DNA from: Gyrodactylus bullatarudis
Lineage: Eukaryota > Platyhelminthes > Monogenea > Gyrodactylidea > Gyrodactylidae
Direction of reading: 5' to 3'
Assembly (NCBI GenBank): GCA_012064415.1
Contig: SSNU01000132.1
Location: 381,655 to 445,654 of the forward strand
DNA: 64,000 nt
The position numbers and the translations under genes were made by a program. Positions within the stretch are counted from its first letter, which is position 1, and each line of letters opens with the position of its first letter. Shown one piece after another: positions 58,192-64,000 of the stretch. The notes beneath the pieces were generated by a model that was not told where the DNA came from, did no database searches, and saw only the letters and a program-made list of their open reading frames with translations.

Positions 58192-59826
58192 TTGTAAAAA
58201 ATTCATTCACAAAGATTCAAAATCATGAATTTATCAAGGCTGCTCTGTTTGCAGAATAAAATCAGATTTTCTTACTAATGTGGATTATTTCATATATCAA
58301 TAGACCTGGATTATAATAATATTTATCACGCAGAATTTAAAGGATTTAGCTGTTAATAATAAATTTCTCATTCGAGGGTTGAAAATTATGGTATTGATTT
58401 AAGAGCCAGCAACATTTCATTTATATGATTTCTCTATTTTACTATTTAAAAATTAATTTGCTACTAATCTTTTCATTTAAATTAGAAAATAATAAATTGC
58501 ATATCAAAGATTTTAGGAGGGTTATTTATATTCTATTGAATCTTAAGATAGTAGATACTCTATTTTGGTTTTTATCACTCTTATATAGGAAAACTAATTA
58601 TAATTACAGTTAGACCTATTACTTATGAACCAAAAATTACCTTCTTCCCTCTGCCTCTTTATAATTTAGTTTTCGAATTCATCATCATTCTTATGAGTAG
58701 GGTTTCTGTATAAACCTTAAACCTGGCTGTAGTTACTCATTACACTACTCTTTTAAACATCCAACTTTTCCCAGCCCTTTCGGAAATCTTATTCTAAAAA
58801 CATTTTTTATCTTTACTCTCCAATGTGGAGTCTAACTTAGACTGTCTAAGTCAAGACTATCATTTCTCAACTGGGTTATTGACCATATTTAAAAAAGCAT
58901 CATTGACCAGTTTTGTTAGAGTCGTGACTGATCTAAAAAAACACATTTCATTAATCATAATTTTTGATGAGGAAAATCGAGTTCGAAATAAAAGGAATAA
59001 ATGTTTAGTGGGAAAAATTCACGATTTCAAAAAAGTTCATGAAGATGACGATAGGACTGATTTCAACGAGGCTCGCACATTCGAAAGCCATCCAGGAAAA
59101 CTAAACACTGCTTGAATTTATAAGATAGAGATACACAACAATGATTCAAAGCTCACCAGAAGGATGTATATAGATTATCTTTGACAGAATAAAATACCTT
59201 TTTTTCTTTAACAAAGTCTAGAAAAATAACACTTTTTCATTTATACTCAGTAAAATCTTGACAATATCCTTGTCAGGCTGATATAATGAGATTCTGTAAA
59301 TTTGAAAAAGTTTTAGCGATCAGATTTCGAGAAACTGAGATCTGATCAAAGAGAAAAATGATCTTGAAAAATAAAATTTAAAAGTAGTCTAGTTTTTCAC
59401 CGTTTTTGGTTATTTTTGAGATATTTTCCCTAGTTTTCACACCAAATTCCTAAATTTCAGCCATTTTCACATTTAGTCAATGAAAGAAAATTCTCCTGCG
59501 CCAGTTCTAACAACTTCAAAGAGATTTGAAATTTTCACTTTTGCTACAAAAATTGAAATTTAAGAGATACTATCGAGCATAACTTCTAAACCAGAAGAGG
59601 TAACTCTCATTATATCAGCCTGACGAGGATATTGTCAAGATTTTATTGAGTATAAATGAAAAAAGTGTTATTTTGCTAGATAAATTCTGCGTGATAAATT
59701 ATTATAATCCAGGTTTATTGATATATGAAATAATCCAGATTAGTAAAAAATCTTATTTTATTCTGCAAACAGAGCAGTCTTGGTAAATTCATGATTTTGA
59801 ATCTTGCGAATGAATCTTTTACAAAT
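58192..59826. mobile_element. nested foldback elements: outer with about 146-bp arms, inner with about 70-bp arms
   Basis: Outer arms at 58192-58338 and 59681-59826 share GCTGCTCTGTTTGCAGAATA and ATTATTTCATATATCAATAG in inverse order. Inside, arms at about 59226-59293 and 59603-59675 share TCTTGACAATATCC and CAGGCTGATATAATGAGA-type sequence in inverse order, marking a second element inserted near the right arm. A plus-strand frame at 58825-59115 lies between the outer arms and might be transposase debris, but I do not recognise it. Confidence 0.75.
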
Positions 59827-60415
59827 TATCTGTTTCAATGAAATCCAATGCGTAAAAATTAAAAACTTGAAAATAGTTTTTCTATTGAAAAATTTTGAAG
59901 AAAAATTTATTCATAATAATCCATTGGGTTCTCCCCGCGTAGGTTCAGTTCCTGTCCATGTCGCCATGTTTTAGTGAAGGAAAGTGAACACGTGGAGATG
60001 AGGTTAAATACAAAATATATATTAAATGCTCATTTCTTTATCAATTTAAACAACTTAATACTTTATGCATAAATGTGATTGTTTATATAATTTATTGAAC
60101 CAAATCAGTAAGAACTTTACTTTAAAAATGGCATTCGAAAATGGTTTGTGAAATTCCGATCAGCTCTACTTTCACTAGGCTATTTTATTAAAAGTAATAA
60201 AGAATATATTATATCTGAATTTTGAAATAATACCATTTTTTGTTTTCACTTTCAACAGTGACATGAATTTAATAAAGTTCAAAAGTTTATTGTTTTTATA
60301 TGAAACTAGTCTTACATAATATTAGTTATTTTTTATATTTTTCTTGGCATTGGTAGATGAAAGCTAGAGCACTGCTTTTTAAAATTTTTACATCCTTGGT
60401 TGGTATTATTAAATA
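59827..60415. other. intergenic, nothing recognised
   Basis: AT-rich sequence with no open frame, terminal repeat or RNA gene that I can support. Confidence 0.5.
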
Positions 60416-61326
60416 GGGCCTCAAAAATAGTACCAAATAAAATAAAAAGAGTATCTCATTAACTGAAAAATAATAAGAAAATTGTACTTTCAAGAAAATT
60501 TTGATTGGTCGTTTACTATTTTAGTAATTATTTTTTTAAAAGCTTTTTAAAATTCCTGGTTGCGTTATGGCCCTTCAAGATTTAAAAGAATATATTTTTT
60601 TCATAGTCAAATCAAGATTTAAATAAATCATTGAGAACTAACTTTATAAAATACTTATAATATCAAATAATGAAATATCCATATTATGCAGTGAGAAATA
60701 TTAATGCAGAAAAGTGTTAATAAAATAAGATTAGGCATAAAATGAAAAAAGTCAAAATCTAATTGGATAAGTTTGAAATCGGTTTGCATAAGTCTAAATT
60801 TGATTTGATTTGTTGAAGGTCTAATGAGAAATGTTCATGATGAAAATATCTAAATAACCTGTAATTATCGAAGGAAGAATAATATTTGATCTTAAAATGA
60901 ATTTCAATTATATTTATTCATGTTTCTTTTTGATTTTCTTACTGTCTAACTGTAAATCTTTAGCCCCTAATTTGAAATCTTTGAAATTCATTTTCATAAG
61001 TTTAAAATCCAATTGTAAAAACCCCCCATCCCTGAAATTATTTTTTGACTAATAGGGAATCTATTAGGAAAAGTTTATTCTCTTATTGTAAAAGTATGAA
61101 ATCTAATTGGATATTTTCAAAATTCATTTGTAAACTTTTGAAAACGATCTGAAAATGGTAAAGTTGAAGAATACTATACTCTGAGAATTGTTACAGAAAA
61201 ATAGTACAAAAAAGTACCGGGACAACAATTTAGTGCGGAAATAGTAGATGGGCAACTCAGATTATTGCAACTCAGTCAGTCTTTAGTCTAGAGTAAAAAT
61301 AGACTAAATAGTACTTTTTTGAGGTC
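60416..61326. mobile_element. non-autonomous hAT-like element, copy 2
   Basis: Starts TAGGGCCTCAAAAATAGTAC and ends TAGTACTTTTTTGAGGTCA, matching the ends of the copy at 32854-33675. Internal blocks such as ATCTCATTAACTGAAAAATA are shared. No transposase frame. About 350 bp longer than copy 1 once the insertion there is removed. Confidence 0.65.
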
Positions 61327-61589
61327 ATAGTTATAACTAATTTTATAACACTATTAACTAATAGACAATATCTATAGATTTATTAACAGAACTAATCATA
61401 ACCCCTGTCCTGAGTCCTCTTAGGGATTTTATAATTTTACCAATTTTAGAATATCTTAATATCGACATTTAATTTGAAAAATATATTTTGATTATGTATA
61501 CTCAAATATATAGAATAAGTTAAAATAATAAAAAAATGTTAGTCCTTTAAACAATGAACATCTTTCTCTGTTTCTTTAGATTTTACATT

Positions 61590-61745
61590 TAAAACTAATT
61601 GATATGAAGTTGGGAATCAATGATCTTTACAGAAATCTTGATTTTTTAATTCGAAGAAGAAGAATTCGCATTTTTAAAGATTTTTTGGAATCCTACAGAT
61701 ATCCCATTTTTACCATTTGGAAAATATTCTGAAAAGACTGTAAAA
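61590..61745. repeat. family A, left-end fragment
   Basis: CTAATTGATATGAAGTTGGG begins it and it continues through ACAGAAATCTTGATTTTTTA and TTTTTTGGAATCCTACAGAT, then breaks off just before the piggyBac-like MITE. Confidence 0.75.
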
Positions 61746-61768
61746 TACGAAAAGAAAGAATGGCGCTC

Positions 61769-61992
61769 TTAACCCTTTCGGTGCCGATGGACATATATGT
61801 CAATTTTCCAATTTTTTTGAACCTTTATAACTCTACCAGTTTGATAGGTTTCTGGATCAATTAAAGTTTAAATTGAAGTCCACAATATGAACTTGCATTG
61901 GTAATATTTTTGGCCAAATAACTTGGTATCTTCATAGGTAAATTTTGGTTTTTATAAACATAGTGAAATAGTTTCGGCACCGAAAGGGTTAA
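61769..61992. mobile_element. 224-bp piggyBac-like MITE, copy 2
   Basis: Same length and near-identical sequence as 50341-50564 in inverse orientation, with TTAACCCTTTCGGTGCCGAT at the left and CGGCACCGAAAGGGTTAA at the right. Most of the interior can be aligned by eye without gaps, so both copies appear young. Confidence 0.88.
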
Positions 61993-63621
61993 TGTAATGA
62001 AAATAGTCATTGACTTATGGATATTTAGCATACTTTGTAGCGCTGTATTCGGCTAGTCAACTTGCACTTTCAGATAAAAAATATCTCAAAGTTGAAGATG
62101 TTTCCTTTTCTCTCAGAAAGTAGAATTGTCTTCAATCTCTAGTTGATGGTCATTGACCATTGGTCAAGGGTGTGATTGTCTCAAATCCTTGCAAACGTAG
62201 AAAGAAGAACTTTTTTTGCAATTTTAAGCCATGTCGGAAATAATGGCTGAATACCACTTATAGCACCACATTTTAACCATATTAATTCCGAGAGCTCGAC
62301 ATGGCAGGATACGTTTGTAACGAAATAAAATTTAACTCTGATTGGAATCTGTTTTATAAAACTTGGTAAATTCATAATAAGCATTCTCAGAGAAAACCAT
62401 ATCTGTAAACCAAAACTGGGAATAGGCTTTTTTGTGATTTGGCTACAGTTAAGAAAATTTGCAGAAATTAATTGATTTCAATCGTTAAAATATTAAATAA
62501 TCTATATATATATATATATATATATCTACTTATAAGTATAGATGTATTATAATTTATAATATACAGTGTACATAGGAGTGATACAAATTTTTTTCTGGGC
62601 TATTTATTATGCTAATTTGGACGCTTTTACACAGCAAAGAAGATTTTCAAAATTCTTTATAACGCAGAATTTTCAGTGTATATGATACTCTTGAAAGTTG
62701 TACAAGAAGTTCCAAATAGGGACCCTAAACAATAGGGATCAACAATTTACGAATCGTGATATTTATTTTTCAAACGATAAACAAAGTGAAGGATTTATTA
62801 GAAATAAAAAAGATTATGAACCCGTATAATGATATCAGTTTGATACCGTACAAAAAGCGCATTTCTTTCTATGAAAAAAATATTTCTATTTCCACGATGT
62901 TGGGATAATTCTGATTTCTCTTTCGAATCGAGATCCTAATTATCATCTCTTGATCACTCTTTCACTTTAAAATGAGGAATATTTTTGAACTCAAAAGTCA
63001 AAAAAATGAGAATCTGTCGCTACTTCGAGATTTGCAATATTACGAATAAGTAATTCACGTAGTTTTTCAAACACGTCCGAAAATCCACTTATATTCATAA
63101 TTTAGAAAATTGAAAGAAGATATATTAAAACCAAATGTACATTTCTTGAAGCATCATCAGTGGTAATTCTTCAAAAATGATGGGTGAAAGAAAAATTTCT
63201 TATTAACCTATATAAACCCAATTTATGTGTTCAAAAAAAGGCTAAATTACAGAACGTTTGCCCCCCCCCTCCTTATATTTTTATATGGGTAACCAAACGC
63301 AAAAGTTTTATTCAAATAATAATAAGCATATCAAATACTATCTAAAAACCACCATTAATGACGATAACACAAATATAAATTTTTTTCTTATTTTGCTCAA
63401 AAATCGTCTTCAAAATCGAATTTACACGAAAATGTATCAAATTTAAACTAAATTATAGATTAGGTATTGAGTTTTGTTTATTTCTTATTCACCGCATGCT
63501 TTATGAAATTATTAAAAATCAAAACTATGATCGACTATGTATAATGTTAATCACATCGTATCTTTATCTTCATCTTTCCAAATATGTTGATGGCTTAGTA
63601 TTTTAATTATCAATATATATT
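61993..63621. other. intergenic region with a TA microsatellite
   Basis: A (TA)n run occupies about 62502-62524. A degraded family A piece lies at about 62890-63010 (CACGATGTTGGGATAATTCT motif, similar to 61-80). The minus-strand frame 62384-62181 is open without recognisable domains. Nothing else is supported. Confidence 0.5.
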
Positions 63622-63828
63622 TTACCGTTAATCTTGTTACTCTTGATAGTCTTAAGACTAACGGAATGGCTTGTTAAACTTGTAACTCGGTAACAAGATT
63701 AACTGGAATCTTTGATAGTCTTAAGACTAACGGAATGGTTAGTTAAACTTGTTACTCGGTAACAAGATTAACTGAAATCTTTATCAGGTAGTCTTAAGAC
63801 TATCAAGAGTAACAAGATTAACGGTAAC
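63622..63828. repeat. element with perfect 39-bp inverted ends and an internal 69-bp tandem repeat
   Basis: 63622-63660 and 63790-63828 are exact inverse copies (TTACCGTTAATCTTGTTACT at the left end). Between them a unit beginning GATAGTCTTAAGACTAACGG starts at 63645 and again at 63714, giving a 69-bp period, with a partial third unit. AGTCTTAAGACT is itself a palindrome and AACAAGATTAAC recurs. No coding capacity. Confidence 0.85.
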
Positions 63829-64000
63829 ATATATGCTATACCTATAAACTATTACTTATTTCTATATAAACTCTAATCATTTTCATAAGTTTTCAAATAC
63901 TTAGTTAGTAAAGAAAAAGTTAATTAATGTACAAATTTATTCAAGAGGATATATCTCATTAATCGCTAAAATAGTAGCTGAAATCAAGCTTGATCTGTAT

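Noticed and set aside
58825..59115. Possible independent gene of 96 codons
   Set aside because: It starts at GTG, lies between long inverted arms and has no recognised domain, so transposon debris is more likely.
62181..62384. Minus-strand frame thought to resemble a piggyBac transposase segment
   Set aside because: On reading, no catalytic Asp context or conserved motif is present; similarity was only suggestive.
1..64000. CRISPR arrays, bacterial operons, tRNA or rRNA genes
   Set aside because: The window is eukaryotic; no regularly spaced repeats, no cloverleaf with a T-loop GTTCGA pattern and no rRNA-like stretch were seen.

Overview
The window is animal nuclear DNA, very AT-rich, with intron-containing genes on both strands and a dense background of small inverted-repeat elements. 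Seven complete genes and one partial gene could be rebuilt exon by exon with GT-AG introns that keep the reading frame: a BAIAP3/UNC13-4-like C2 protein (-, partial, runs off the left edge), DDX1 (+), KIF3A (+), BDP1 (+), a Yippee-like protein (-), a Trio-GEF2/p63RhoGEF-like DH-PH exchange factor (+), the axonemal dynein assembly factor DNAAF3 (-) and S-adenosylmethionine synthetase (+). DNAAF3 together with KIF3A implies an animal with motile cilia or flagella.

The most distinctive feature is intron size. At least twelve introns are only 23-36 nt long, while other introns of the same kinds of gene run from 1 to almost 10 kb and are full of mobile DNA. Such micro-introns are known in dicyemids and in flatworms such as schistosomes. 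I infer a compact-intron metazoan of that general kind, but the species cannot be fixed from the sequence alone.

Layout. 1-19495: the BAIAP3-like gene on the minus strand, nine known segments of intron and exon, with a broken hAT-like transposase (6.4-7.5 kb) and a decayed, strikingly GC-rich Ty3/gypsy element (14.86-17.97 kb) inside its introns. 19647-22132: DDX1, head-to-head with BAIAP3. 22940-27355: KIF3A. 28269-28530: two terminal exons of an unidentified minus-strand gene. 28594-29991: BDP1, tail-to-tail with a Yippee-like gene (30163-30606), which is head-to-head with the RhoGEF (30847-51673). The RhoGEF has two large introns containing hairpin-forming elements, a 1.56-kb element with 158-bp terminal inverted repeats, a LINE fragment, and nested MITE-like repeats. 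52590-54795: DNAAF3, head-to-head with SAM synthetase (54915-56213). 56214-64000 has no gene I can support, only repeats.

Functionally the genes are a normal housekeeping and cytoskeletal mix (RNA helicase, Pol III factor, methyl-donor synthesis, intraflagellar transport motor, dynein assembly, Rho signalling, vesicle exocytosis); no operon-like pathway grouping is evident. Three gene pairs share short divergent promoters of about 120-240 bp.
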